NCBI RefSeq assembly: GCF_003324165.1
Contig: NW_025407853.1
Span: 434,001 to 498,000 of the forward strand
DNA length: 64,000 nt
Reading direction: 5' to 3'
DNA from: Naegleria lovaniensis
Taxonomy: Eukaryota > Heterolobosea > Eutetramitea > Acrasida > Naegleriidae
The translations under genes were made by a program, and so were the position numbers. Within the stretch, counting starts at the first letter, position 1; every line of letters starts with the position of its first letter. Below are positions 37,559 through 48,538 of the stretch, in pieces. Under the pieces are notes generated by a model. That model made no database searches. It was not told where the DNA came from and saw nothing but the letters and a program-made list of their open reading frames with translations.

Positions 37559-40451
37559 AGTAATTTTTTTATTGGCTTCCGCTCTGTACTACCTAACCCA
37601 CAAAAAATCTAATTAGTTTATTGTTAGCAACACTGGTGCTGGTAAATCCGTGAGGATTGGGGTTTGTTTTTGAACTGGTTTTTTAAACCTTGAGTTTTCA
37701 TAATACTTGGTGTGACATTTACCAACTAGTAGGGCTAACCCACAAAAAATGCCGTCACATAAACAAACTCAACAACATAACCATTCAACACTCTACATCA
37801 TCGTCACAACAAGTTTTCATGAAACAAATTGTTTTCCCACTTCCCAAAAGAGTTCCATTGCGGATCAATTTCTCTCTCAAAAATACCATATCGTCAAGCA
37901 AACCAATGGGATGTCTTGGCATTGATATCCGCAACCAATTACTGTTTGTATTGGACAGACTTGCATTCATCGCAGTTATTGATTTACAACAAAAAAAAAT
38001 CATAACTCGTTTGACATGTAGACATTTATCTGTGCGCTTTAAGATTTGTGAAAATGACTTTATTGAACATATATACTTGTCGAAAATATTCAAACAAAGC
38101 AGTCCCGTACTGTCATAATGTCCTAAGAACATTAAGGATCAGCGAAAAAGGAACTTGAAAAGCTTAAGAAAGCATGATAAGGATGGGATGTCAGTAAGCA
38201 AAGCAAAGGGAGACGAAGTATTAGTATGCAGAAAATTTTTTGAGCATTCGAATACTCAACCCAAACTCTTTTATAATTTACAATCAAAACATTCCTACCC
38301 TTCACTACATTCAGAACAAATCATCACATAGTGATTAAACATTTACTTTTTAACCTTATTTTACTATTTATTTATTTTACATTAATGTGACATTGTTTAA
38401 CCCATTGAGGGCCCTGACAAATCCGCAGCCAGAGCCCACGCATCCTCAGCCGATCATGAAACTTCAGGATTCAACTGATCCTCATCCAAAAATAAAAATC
38501 CTGTAATCGCTGGAGCGGATCCTCCGCTTTTCCACTGAAAGTTGGAACAAATCGAAGTCGATGTTTTGTTGTCTTTGGAAGAAGACTGTTAGCACAACAA
38601 TTCATGAGGCAACATCACCAGAAGAGACAGCCAATACCACCCAGCAAGCATTGACCCAGCATTGAATTTGTCCCAAAGTCACTTTACACCAGGACTTGTT
38701 CCGGTACGAAGAAAACAAAACACCATCTGATCATTACTCTTTACTTGAAACCGACGAACAACCAAACCACTTGGTGGAGGAAGATCAATTACAGTTGTCG
38801 AATAACGAATTCATTAAAACGAAAGTTTTTATTGCAAAATCCTGATTTTTGGATTGAATCGGATCCACCGCCCTGCAGCCGTTTGAAAAATGAGAGCCGC
38901 TGGATCCGGTGCCACTGCGTCGGCTGACAAATCCGCAGCCAGAGCGTCATTTTCAACGTCCTTCAACTTTCTTCTTTATGATTTTGACGGCTGTACGTAA
39001 GTAATACCGTTGGTTGCCGCATTGGAAAAGAAGCATTTCTTGGATCAGAATTAGATGAAACAGCATTCAAGGATGAAGAATCACCGCCTTGCTTCGTTCG
39101 GGCGAAGATCTCATGCTCTTGCGTTGCTTGACATAACTTCCCTTCTTTTTGGGAGGGGGCTTTTCAGCTTCTTCACGGAATTCTAAATCTCTGTTTTCAT
39201 CTTGGTTCATCATTTCTCACATGACTGTTGGTTTACATCGTCCAAGAATTTACACCTATTCTCCTTGAGTTTCCTTGATTTCGTCTTTCTGGTGGATGGC
39301 TTTCTTCATGACGGTTTTTCCTTCTTCTGTTCCTTTCGTCTCTCTTTTCCTTTGAACTGATATTATGCGACTGGGCAAGGATAATGTGAAAAAAAGCAAC
39401 ATCTTCTTTGAAATTCATCAACCATCATATTTGCATGTAGCTACGCTATGACTATAGAGAGACTCGATGGTATTGTTGTCAGAGGGAAGAGATGATGATG
39501 AATCATGGATAAGCGTATGGATCATGTTCTGATTACTCCACCACTCTACCCGTTTCGATTACAAGTCTGGTACAAGCGTCTTAAGTCCCTCAAGAAAACA
39601 GGATATTTCTTTCGCACTGGTTAAGGAGCAAATACGATACACCAAGGATTACATGGAACGCTTCAATCAACATGTTTCTATCCTCATCAGAAATCTTACG
39701 GGAGGGTGGATCAGAATGCGTATGGTTTCCCTTCAAAAACACAAATCTCGCATTATCTTTTTTCAAGAAGTACAATTTCACACTTCATGTTACACGTTGA
39801 GGAACTCCATTGCAATCCTTTACACCTCAAGCAGCCAATTTTTTTTGGTGGAATGAACAGTTGTTTCTGAAAATTATGTAGGTTTTCATTTGAAAGTACT
39901 CTCCGTCCTTAGTAACTCGAATTTCCTTAATAATCTGAACAATAAGTCGGATTACAACGGCATAAAATTTCTATGCCATAATATAATGGCGACCCACATT
40001 TATGAGGCATATTTGGAATATGTATGTATACCATTATATGTCACCTCCTTTATTGCTTGATATAGGATGATGTGAACTAGCAAGGTTTGTGAAAATATCA
40101 TGCGAATGTTGTTGATGTTCATTTATTAAGTTGTTGTGAATTATTAGTCACGAGAGTGTAAATGAGCATTCAAGTAATGCCAAAACCAATATTGAGAGTG
40201 CGTATTATGACAGTATGAGGACGACGTCTTCATAATTCGTGAGCGTCTGAACTTTGTCCACCGTACTACAATCAATCCCAATTAAGCTTTCCAAAGTGTC
40301 ATAAAGTTTGTGTGGAATTTACTTTTGACAACTGGTTGTACATACCTTCACAGTTGTCTTGTTCACATTTCATCGTTGAAGTTTTTTTGGCTAATGCATT
40401 TATTTTCTGGACGATTTGCCTTCCTTCGAAAACAACAGTTCAAAAAAAATA
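37559..40451. other. 2.9-kb gene-poor accessory region
   Basis: No intact gene. Possible remnants: a plus-strand frame near 37820-38118 (KPMGCLGIDIRNQLLFVLDR...IDLQQKKI) that reads like one blade of a beta-propeller, and a minus-strand stretch from ATG 39213 (MMNQDENRDLEF...EKPPPKKKGSYVKQRKSMRSS) broken by a frameshift. Two copies of an exact 22-bp direct repeat lie at 38414-38435 and 38924-38945. The segment between them is richer in G and C than its surroundings. None of these is strong enough to annotate as a gene. Confidence 0.45.
38414..38945. repeat. Segment flanked by an exact 22-bp direct repeat
   Basis: Repeat units at 38414-38435 and 38924-38945 start CTGACAAATCC and end GCCAGAGC. 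The 488 bp between contain several GGATCC-centred motifs (for example near 38505, 38858 and 38900) and no open frame of note. It could be a solo-repeat-flanked remnant of a mobile element or a recombination scar. Confidence 0.55.
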
Positions 40452-42173
40452 ATGAGTGGCATTTCTTCGTTTCTTTCAGCAGCCAATCGACCATTGGCCA
40501 TGGCTTCCGTAAACACTGGCCATGCTCATGATTCAAGCATAATGTCATCACCGAATGCCTCGGGACAAAGCTTGAATTTTCCAAAACATCAAACATACAG
40601 CAACAATCGATCAAACCAGTGGAGAGGTCGTGGCCGAGGTCGAGGGAGCAGTTTTCAACAAAGAGGAAGTAGTTTTCGAGGTCGTGGACGAGGCTCATTC
40701 CATTCTTCTTCTTCCCGAGAAGGTAGTCGCTATCAAAAATTCAACAATGACAACCATCATGATATTTATGGTGGTGAGGAAAAAGATGAACGTGCAAGCG
40801 CCGAAGAAGAAGCACTTGCTTTAAAATTATTGGAAAATGAAGAATCATTACAAACTGCAGGTTCCGAACTCTTTATTCCTATCGAGCAGGAATATGACAT
40901 GTTTTTTAAAAAAGTGTTAAATTGGAAGAATGATTCCCATTCCATATCACAACAAGTATCAGATGGAGAGCAGTTGAAACAATTTCGATCTTACGATGAA
41001 GAAGCTACTGAAAGGTGTAAGCACTTGATTCAACAAACATGTATGGGCAATTTGACAACAGGAAATACTACATCAATAGACACTTTGACAGTCTCAAGCG
41101 ATCATTTGCTCACATCTGCATACAGAGATGTAGTAAAGAAAATACAAGAACAAGTTGCACAAGGACAATCCAAGCATTATGCAAAATTAGACAAGACCAT
41201 TTTACATTATGAAGACATTTTATACTCCCTAATGAAAGTTCCAAAATTCACTTCCATTCCTCAGCAACCTCAACATTCTTCAACGTTGGGGAATTCCTCA
41301 GAATCCACCAATACACAGTTTGAACAATTCAAAAACATTTTTGAAAGAAAACAGCGAGAGAAACAAGAACTGAAAAATTTTTCTAATTTTGCTAATAATT
41401 TATTCGAAAAGTGTACGGAACTGTTTAACATTGCAGAAGAAGCGCCAGTATGGGAAATTGAAAATGATTCGGACGTGCAACAGGCGATCCAACAAGTGAT
41501 TGATTCAACTCGAAAAACAACAGTTTATCAAAACACAAGCGGTCCTTATGATTATGGAACTCTGCTACAAGCATTACTAGATTTAATGGGAAGAAAATCT
41601 AAGCATCAAACTTCACAATCATCTCGTGACAAGATTAGACATTCAGAAAGATCAAAATATCAATCCATTTCGACTGGAGACGAGGATGAAGAGTCAAGGT
41701 ACAAAGCTGATTCTGTGCTCACCAAACGAAAACGAGAAAATGAGGACGATGATAGCGACAATGAAGAAGAGAATGACGAATCATCAGACGCCGAGGAAAC
41801 ATCTGAGGAAAACGAACACTCTTCTGAGGCTACTATTTCTCTTTCCGAGCTCAACAAATGTAAAACTACAATTGAGCTATTAGGTGACAGATACAGGTTG
41901 CTCCCACACATTCACAAATGGCTTTCCCTTTTAGACTTGTCAATGGGAGCTACAGGAATTGATTTTCATAGCTCTTTGAAAACCTCATTCAAGAAACGAC
42001 AGAAACAAATTCGACAAGACTTGTCTGTGGCTCAACGACCAGACTGGAAACACAAAGAAGCCAAGCAAGTGGCAGTGTTGGCTTCGTCCTCGACATCACT
42101 ATCGAAAAGTATCATTTCCAGTAGCAACAAGTGCCTCGACGTGGTGAATAGTAGTCTTTTGTATAAAGAATAA
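40452..42173 (+). CDS. RGG-box protein with acidic C-terminal half
   Basis: 573 residues from ATG 40452 (the upstream start in frame is TTG). An arginine-glycine-rich stretch (WRGRGRGRGSSFQQRGSSFR, about residues 57-85) suggests RNA binding and arginine methylation. The middle is helical (RCKHLIQQTCMGN; YRDVVKKIQEQVAQGQSKHY; PYDYGTLLQALLDLMGRK). A basic-acidic region follows (LTKRKREN, then DDDSDNEEENDESSDAEETS), and the C-terminal 100 residues are helical (KCKTTIELLGDRYRLLPHIH). No family recognised; a nuclear RNA-associated role is inference. Confidence 0.75.
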   Translation: MSGISSFLSAANRPLAMASVNTGHAHDSSIMSSPNASGQSLNFPKHQTYSNNRSNQWRGRGRGRGSSFQQRGSSFRGRGRGSFHSSSSREGSRYQKFNNDNHHDIYGGEEKDERASAEEEALALKLLENEESLQTAGSELFIPIEQEYDMFFKKVLNWKNDSHSISQQVSDGEQLKQFRSYDEEATERCKHLIQQTCMGNLTTGNTTSIDTLTVSSDHLLTSAYRDVVKKIQEQVAQGQSKHYAKLDKTILHYEDILYSLMKVPKFTSIPQQPQHSSTLGNSSESTNTQFEQFKNIFERKQREKQELKNFSNFANNLFEKCTELFNIAEEAPVWEIENDSDVQQAIQQVIDSTRKTTVYQNTSGPYDYGTLLQALLDLMGRKSKHQTSQSSRDKIRHSERSKYQSISTGDEDEESRYKADSVLTKRKRENEDDDSDNEEENDESSDAEETSEENEHSSEATISLSELNKCKTTIELLGDRYRLLPHIHKWLSLLDLSMGATGIDFHSSLKTSFKKRQKQIRQDLSVAQRPDWKHKEAKQVAVLASSSTSLSKSIISSSNKCLDVVNSSLLYKE

Positions 42174-42328
42174 GTGGTTTGTTCTCCAATCCATCCCGGA
42201 TGCGATACGAACACTGGGTTCTTGTTGTGGAACAAACGGTCTGTATTTGGCATCCTCCCTTTCCTTGATTATACAATAGTACCGCATGAAACTGAGCATT
42301 CCACAAAAAAATTCAATCTCTTCGCTCC

Positions 42329-43648
42329 ATGCATGTTCTCTCGAATGCAACATCACAATTTTGCCCGCCAAGAACAAGGTTGAAAGACTACTCTGCTCCA
42401 CCCCAACCAACAACAACATGTGCTGAAATGGAGCGTCCTGTTGATGAAGAGATGCAACAGAGAGCCTTACCATTGAAAGATATATCTCAAGTAGTCGATG
42501 GGCAACATGAAATTCATGACTCAACAAGAAAACAACACAAAAACATGTTGCTGCCTGCACGTTCCACTTCATCAACAACGCCAATCTCAACGCAAAACAA
42601 AACCCGTTCAACAGCATGCACAGAGAAAACCACAGTGACTCCAGAGCAGTGTCAATTCTCCCTCTTTGAAGACAAGGATCATACAATAAGGTACTCTGAG
42701 TATAGACCAACATTTCCAAAGAACATGTATGAAGAGCATGTCTTTACAAGGAAATTATTGTCTATGCATACATGTGGGGAACATGTTGAAAATTCTCAAT
42801 CGTCCTTAATGTCACCAAAACAACTGCTCTTGAACTCTGTGAAAAGTTGGATCGCCATAGATGTTGGCTGTGGTAGTGGACAGGCAACTTTTGATTTGGC
42901 ACCATATTGCAAACATGTTATTGGTGTCGACACATCACTGAACCAAATATCTTTGGCTCGACAACAATTGAGAGACAATTATCAAACCATGACCAATGTA
43001 GATTTTGAGATTGGTGTTGCGGAAAATTTGGAAGCCCTAGCTAGAAAATACATCAGTGGAAATTATGAACCAACAAATAATAGTGACAAGGAACTAGTAT
43101 CGTGTAGTATAAAAAAGGAAACGAGTGACACTTTGGAAACATTTGACCTTATTGTCTCAAGTGCAAGCTTACATTGGTTTGACTTTGAAAAGTTCTTTAA
43201 AAGCGTTGACAAAGTGCTAAAGAAAGGTGGATTACTTGTTTCATGGTGTTATGGTCTTCACACATTCGAGAATGAACAAGCACAAAAAACTCTCCTTGAA
43301 TTTTATCATTCAGATCTTTTGAAAGATTGTTGGACGAGCCGAAGATATCACATTGACACAGAATACAAGCACATTCCTCATATTCCTTATCCGCAAAATA
43401 AGGAATATATAACGTATACAATAACGAGCAAGGTTACTTTAGATCAATATATTGGTTTCATTAGTACATGGAGTTCATTACATTTATTTATGGAACAGCA
43501 TGGAAAAGAGAAATACCAAGATTTGTTGGGAGACTTCAGGACGAAAATGAGGGAGGCTTTGGGATTGACCTCGCATTGTGAAAGCACAACATATTTTGTA
43601 ATTCATCTGCCAGTTTGGATTGTAAAAACATGGAAGCCCTATTCATGA
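42329..43648 (+). CDS. Class I SAM-dependent methyltransferase (Methyltransferase 11-like)
   Basis: 439 residues. The first 110 are low complexity and basic-Ser/Thr. Then YSEYRPTFPKNMYEEHVF, the usual start of trans-aconitate/UbiE-like small-molecule methyltransferases. Motif I follows, AIDVGCGSGQATFDLAPYC, then an acidic motif VIGVDTSLNQISLARQQL, motif II FDLIVSSASLHWFDFEKFF and motif III KVLKKGGLLVSWCYG. The substrate is unknown. Start uncertain: ATG 42329, or 42428 which removes a weak N-terminal stretch. A minus-strand open frame of 206 codons overlaps the start and is taken as chance. Confidence 0.87.
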   Translation: MHVLSNATSQFCPPRTRLKDYSAPPQPTTTCAEMERPVDEEMQQRALPLKDISQVVDGQHEIHDSTRKQHKNMLLPARSTSSTTPISTQNKTRSTACTEKTTVTPEQCQFSLFEDKDHTIRYSEYRPTFPKNMYEEHVFTRKLLSMHTCGEHVENSQSSLMSPKQLLLNSVKSWIAIDVGCGSGQATFDLAPYCKHVIGVDTSLNQISLARQQLRDNYQTMTNVDFEIGVAENLEALARKYISGNYEPTNNSDKELVSCSIKKETSDTLETFDLIVSSASLHWFDFEKFFKSVDKVLKKGGLLVSWCYGLHTFENEQAQKTLLEFYHSDLLKDCWTSRRYHIDTEYKHIPHIPYPQNKEYITYTITSKVTLDQYIGFISTWSSLHLFMEQHGKEKYQDLLGDFRTKMREALGLTSHCESTTYFVIHLPVWIVKTWKPYS

Positions 43649-43810
43649 AACCTCGAGGTTAGTTTGGTTATTTGTTTAAAAAAGTCATTTTCGACACAAT
43701 GAACAGTCGCAAAGTGCATAAAAGAATTGCGGGAACGTTCGGAGTTTGAGCAAATTAAAAAAAACACACATTTCGATTTTTGTTGATTATTCTCGTTGAC
43801 AACATCCATC

Positions 43811-46800
43811 ATGAACGAAACGAATGAAGAAGACGAGCAACCTCACGACATTGAAGAACAAGCACTCATCATCAACGACGAACAACTTTACACTCACCAG
43901 GATCATGCAGCAGAAGCGGCTCCTACTAGTAGCGGAGAGCAAGATAATTTCAAAGACGGAGTTGATGTTTCATCTCCCTCTGATTATGAGGCCAACAGTT
44001 CCTTGCTTTCATGGCTATTATTTTCTTTTGTGAGTCCACTGATTCATGTCGGATTTAAAAAAGCTGGAGGAAAGTTTATTTCGAATTGGCTTGAAAGAAT
44101 TTTGCAATTGCTACGAATACGAAATTATGTAAATATTGAGGAAGACAGTAACGATGCTAGTCAATTTAATGGAATGTCTCACTCGGATATTCCTAAATTA
44201 GGCGCAGAATTGAAATGCAAGAATCAATTTGAAAAATTTAATCATTCTTTCAAAACGAGTTTTGAGCATGAACGAAAATATTATTCCAAAGATGGAAGTA
44301 TTCGAAGAAGTCATGGAACTTTACTGATATTACTATTAGAAAGAGTATTTCGATGGAAGGGCTTTTATGTGAACGCATTGTGGAGATTGGTTTCTGTTTT
44401 TGCGAGCTATTTGTGTCCATTAATTTTTTATGTTCTATTGGAATCAATTCGAACACAATATGTACAAAATGGAGAAAATAAGATGGATGACAGTGTTGAA
44501 AGTAATAGGACGTCCTTGAATGGGTTTCATTCTGTGCCAGATCTATACTCAATTTCACTGCAATCTCAATTCTATTCCATACAAAGTAATTCACAAAATT
44601 TCACCTCACAACAAAATGAGACAAGTAATACCTATTGGATTATTGCACAACTTCCTCTCAGTAATATTTACTTTCAATTTTTATTGCTAGTTTTACTAAT
44701 AATCCTTAATATTATTTCTCTGATTTGCTTACAGCATTATTATTATGCAAATTGTAAATTGTGGCTAGCAGTAAGAGGATCGCTGCAAGCATCTATTTTT
44801 CAAAAACTCACAAGAATTACTCCTACAAATAGAAGCAAATTTCAAAGTGGTGAGGTAACCAATTTATTCACAACAGACTCGAATCGATTGAGTGGAATGG
44901 CCATCGACATGCATGAACTATGGATCATTCCTCTTGCAGTGTTGTTGGGAATGATTTTAGTCTTTTTGTTTTTTGGATATAGCTCACTAGTTGGTATTGT
45001 TGCCATGTTAGCAATGAGTCCTCTCTTAGCTCTGCTAGCAAGGTGGTTATCAAAAATTGAAACAGCAGTCTCCTCCTTTAGGGACGATCGAGTGAAAACA
45101 ATGAGCGAAATTTTGAACGGTATTCGAATTGTTAAATTCTTTGCAATGGAAGATGGAATGAAAGAAAAAGTGCATGAATCAAGAAGTAAGGAATATAATG
45201 GTCTTCAAAAAGGAGCAATTGTTAGAAATCTTCAACAATTTGTCTCTGTGTTTGTCTCTATTGCAGGAAGCAGCGTGACATTTATATGCTATCATTATTT
45301 CGGAGGAGAACTAACTATCTCTTCCATGTTCACAGGTTTGGTGCTTTTTGAGAACATTAGAAATCCACTCTTTCACTATCCCACATTTTTGTCTTTAGCA
45401 GTTAGCTCATATGTGAGTGCCAAAAGAATTGGAGACTTTTTATATGCCGATGAGTTGTCTCACCTTCCTCACGATCATGCCAATATAGCACAATTGCCAA
45501 GTCATCATCAATCCTCTAAGGAAGATGGCTATACATTGACTGATGACAGCATTGCCATTCAATTCAAAAAAGCAACAATCACATGGAACGACGAGTCAGA
45601 CGCAGTTCTTAAAAACATCAATCTTACTCTCAAAAAGGGTAAATTATATTGTATCATTGGGCATACTGGAGTTGGAAAATCAAGCTTATTTTCAACCATT
45701 TATGGAGATACTATCATCAAGGAGGGTTCTCTACATGTTCATCCAAGTTCTAAAATAGCTCTTAGTGATGAAAATCCATGGATGATTAACGGATCCGTTC
45801 GAGACAATATCATTTTCGATAAGAGTCTTCCATTTGACCATGAACGGTATCAACAAATTCTTGACGTATGTCAATTAAGAGATGACCTTGAAGAGTTCCA
45901 AAACTATGACATGTCTGAAATTGGTTATTCTGGAATTAATCTTTCACTTGGACAAAAGCATAGAATAAGTTTGGCACGTGCCTGTTATTCCAATGCTGAC
46001 ATTATTCTCATGGATTCATCTCTCAACTCTGTGGATGCTCGTTTATGTAAGAAAATATTCAAGGAATGCATTCAGGATTATTTGAAAGATCGAACTCGAA
46101 TTTTAATCACACACTCCCTACAGCTATTGGAAATGGCCGATGAAGTCATTGTTCTCGATAAGGGAACAGTGGTCGCACAGGGACATCTCTCAGCTATAAT
46201 GCACGCCTATGACTTTTCGAAGTTAATTAGAGAAAATGATGAGGAGTCAAAAACAGATCATCCAATGGCACAGACGAATGACTTGACGAGTGTGGAAACA
46301 AATTTGAAAACAGAATCATACGTAACAAAGAATGGACGAGAAAATAAGAGTCTTCCTTTGTCACAAAATGAATCTCCCAGTACTTCGTCTTCAAAAGGTA
46401 AATTAGTATCAATCGAAGAGAAACATTCTGGAGACATTAGTTGGAAAGTTGTTTTTAACTACCTCAAAGAATTTGGTCTAATTGTCTTTATCATTTGTGT
46501 GACAACCTCTCTGCTTGCTATTGGATCTAAGCTTGCCTCAAGTTTATGGATTTCTCTGATGAATATGAATACTTTCAATATTAGTATTGCTTCCTACGTG
46601 TGGATTTACTTTTTACTTGGAATTATTGATGCCTTAATCATCACTGTGCGAGGATCAAGTTTTGCATTTGCTGCTCTTAAGAGCTCAAATCGAATTCATG
46701 AAAAGATGTTAAATGGAGCGTTGAGAGCTCCAATTTTATTTTTTGATCAAAACCCAGTGGGTAGAATACTGAACCGTTTCACACAAGATCTCAACGCTAC

Positions 46801-48437
46801 AGATAGTGAAATGTTATTCACATTGGCGAATGGTATCAACACGTTCTTGAACATTGTTCTCACACTTGTATTGATTGCTATTGTGACACCTTTATTTCTA
46901 TTGGTTGCGTTTCCAGTAGCAGTTGCTTTTTATATTATTCAAGCGTATTATAGAACAGCTTCTCGTGATATCAGAAGGTTGGAATCTATTTCAAAAAGTC
47001 CTGTACTTTCTCATTTTTCATCCTGTCTGAATGGAATTAATACTATTAAGGCACTTTTAATTCATGAGCAAATATTTGAGGAAAATTTTATGAAAATTGA
47101 CTTTACAGCCAAACATTCACACTATAGATATTTAATTAACCGATGGCTTGGAGTCAGAATTCAAGTGGTGGCTCAAGTAGTCATTTTCTCAACTGCTGCA
47201 TTTTCTATTCTAGCAAGACATGTCACTCCATATGTGAGTCCGGCATTTCTTGCACTCTCGATCACTTATTCTTTACAACTTACTGAACACTTCACACAAA
47301 TGGTTCGATTATTTGTAGATTTAGAGAGCTCTATGACCAGCGTTGAAAGAATTCTTCATTATTGTCACGGAATTGATAGAGAAGCACCTACAGAGTTGGA
47401 GAATGATCCAATTCCAACACAATGGCCCACGCAAGGTCATGTGAAGATTGAAAACATGTCTGTGAAATATAGAGATGATTTGGATCCAGTATTGAAATCA
47501 ATTTCGTTGGACATTCAGCCAGGAACAAAATTAGGACTAGTTGGAAGGTAAGTACAAGTGTGAAAGGAAACTTAATGGAGGTGGGAATATGTTTTTTTTT
47601 GAATTGATGAAAATATAGAACGGGTAAGTAGTATGAAACTCTGTTTTTTAATCACCCTTTGTGTTGTAACTATATGTGTCCCAACAACCATTCATTAGGA
47701 TCTGGAAAAAGTAGTCTTTTAATTACCTTGTTTAGATTTATTGAGCCATTCCAGGGAAGTATCACTGTGGATGGTTTGAATATTTCACAGATTGGATTAA
47801 AGACTCTACGAAAATCACTCTTAATTATTCCTCAACAACCAGTTCTATTTTCAGGTACTTTGAGATATAATCTTGATATTTTCAATGAGTTTGAGGATTA
47901 TGAGATTTGGAATGCTTTGGAAAGAGTCCAACTGAAATCAAAAGTCAGCCAATTTAGTTTGCAATTGAACGAAATTGTTTCAGAGAATGGTAGCAACTTT
48001 TCAATTGGTGAGCGACAATTACTTTCACTCTGTCGGTGCATTCTTCGAAAAGCAAAAATTATTATTTTTGATGAAAGTAGTAAGTATTCGAATAATTGGT
48101 GCAGATTTTAATTTCTTAATATAAACCATGGACGCATAATTTTCTCATAGCTGCATTTGTGGATCACAAAAGTGATGCCCTAGTACAAAAAATTATTCGT
48201 GAAGAGTTTAAAGATTCAACGATCATTACAGTTGCACATAGACTGGACACTATTATTGATTCTGATGCCATTGCTGTAATGAGAAACGGTGAAATTATTG
48301 AGTATGGTAAACCAACGGAACTACTTGAAAACCCCCAATCCCAATTTACCAAACTTGTCAACGAGACGGGCCATAAATACGCTTCTCACCTCATTGAACA
48401 AGCATTCAAAAAACAGTGTCTTGTCGAAGAACAATAA
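43811..48437 (+). CDS. ABC transporter, subfamily C (MRP-like), with a 5-nt microexon
   Basis: Exons 43811-47547, 47619-47623, 47699-48079 and 48151-48437 give about 1,469 residues. Plan TMD1-NBD1-TMD2-NBD2, without the extra N-terminal TMD0. NBD1: Walker A GHTGVGKSS, signature LSLGQ, Walker B IILMDSS, where the usual acidic residue after the Asp is Ser. NBD2: Walker A GRTGSGKSS, rebuilt only when the 5-base exon AACGG (47619-47623) is included, signature SIGER, Walker B IIIFDEST with the catalytic Glu, H-loop VAHRLDT. The pattern of one degenerate and one active ATP site is typical of ABCC exporters of organic anions or conjugates; the substrate is unknown. I used ATG 43811, since the upstream start in frame is TTG. 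Long soluble insertions occur around residues 95-160 and 780-870. Confidence 0.93.
47619..47623 (+). other. 5-nt microexon AACGG in Walker A of NBD2
   Basis: Flanked by AAATATAG on the left and GTAAGTAG on the right; the neighbouring introns are 71 and 75 bp. Phase 2 in and phase 1 out join exactly to give Arg-Thr-Gly-Ser-Gly-Lys-Ser. Skipping it would shift the frame and destroy the ATP site. Confidence 0.88.
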
Positions 48438-48538
48438 ATTTCTTCAAATAAGTTGTTAAACTTTTGATGCACTATGAATGGACGAACGAAATTTGTGGCG
48501 TGTTTATTTAATATTTACAAGAAAAAAGATTAATGACT

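Noticed and set aside
37690-38118. Intact beta-propeller gene
   Set aside because: Only one blade-like segment is recognisable, the start is TTG and no continuation is found up- or downstream; kept only as a possible remnant.
42099-42719. Minus-strand open frame of 206 codons
   Set aside because: Overlaps the RGG-protein 3' end and the methyltransferase 5' end antisense; its composition has no domain and its ends fit no gene structure.
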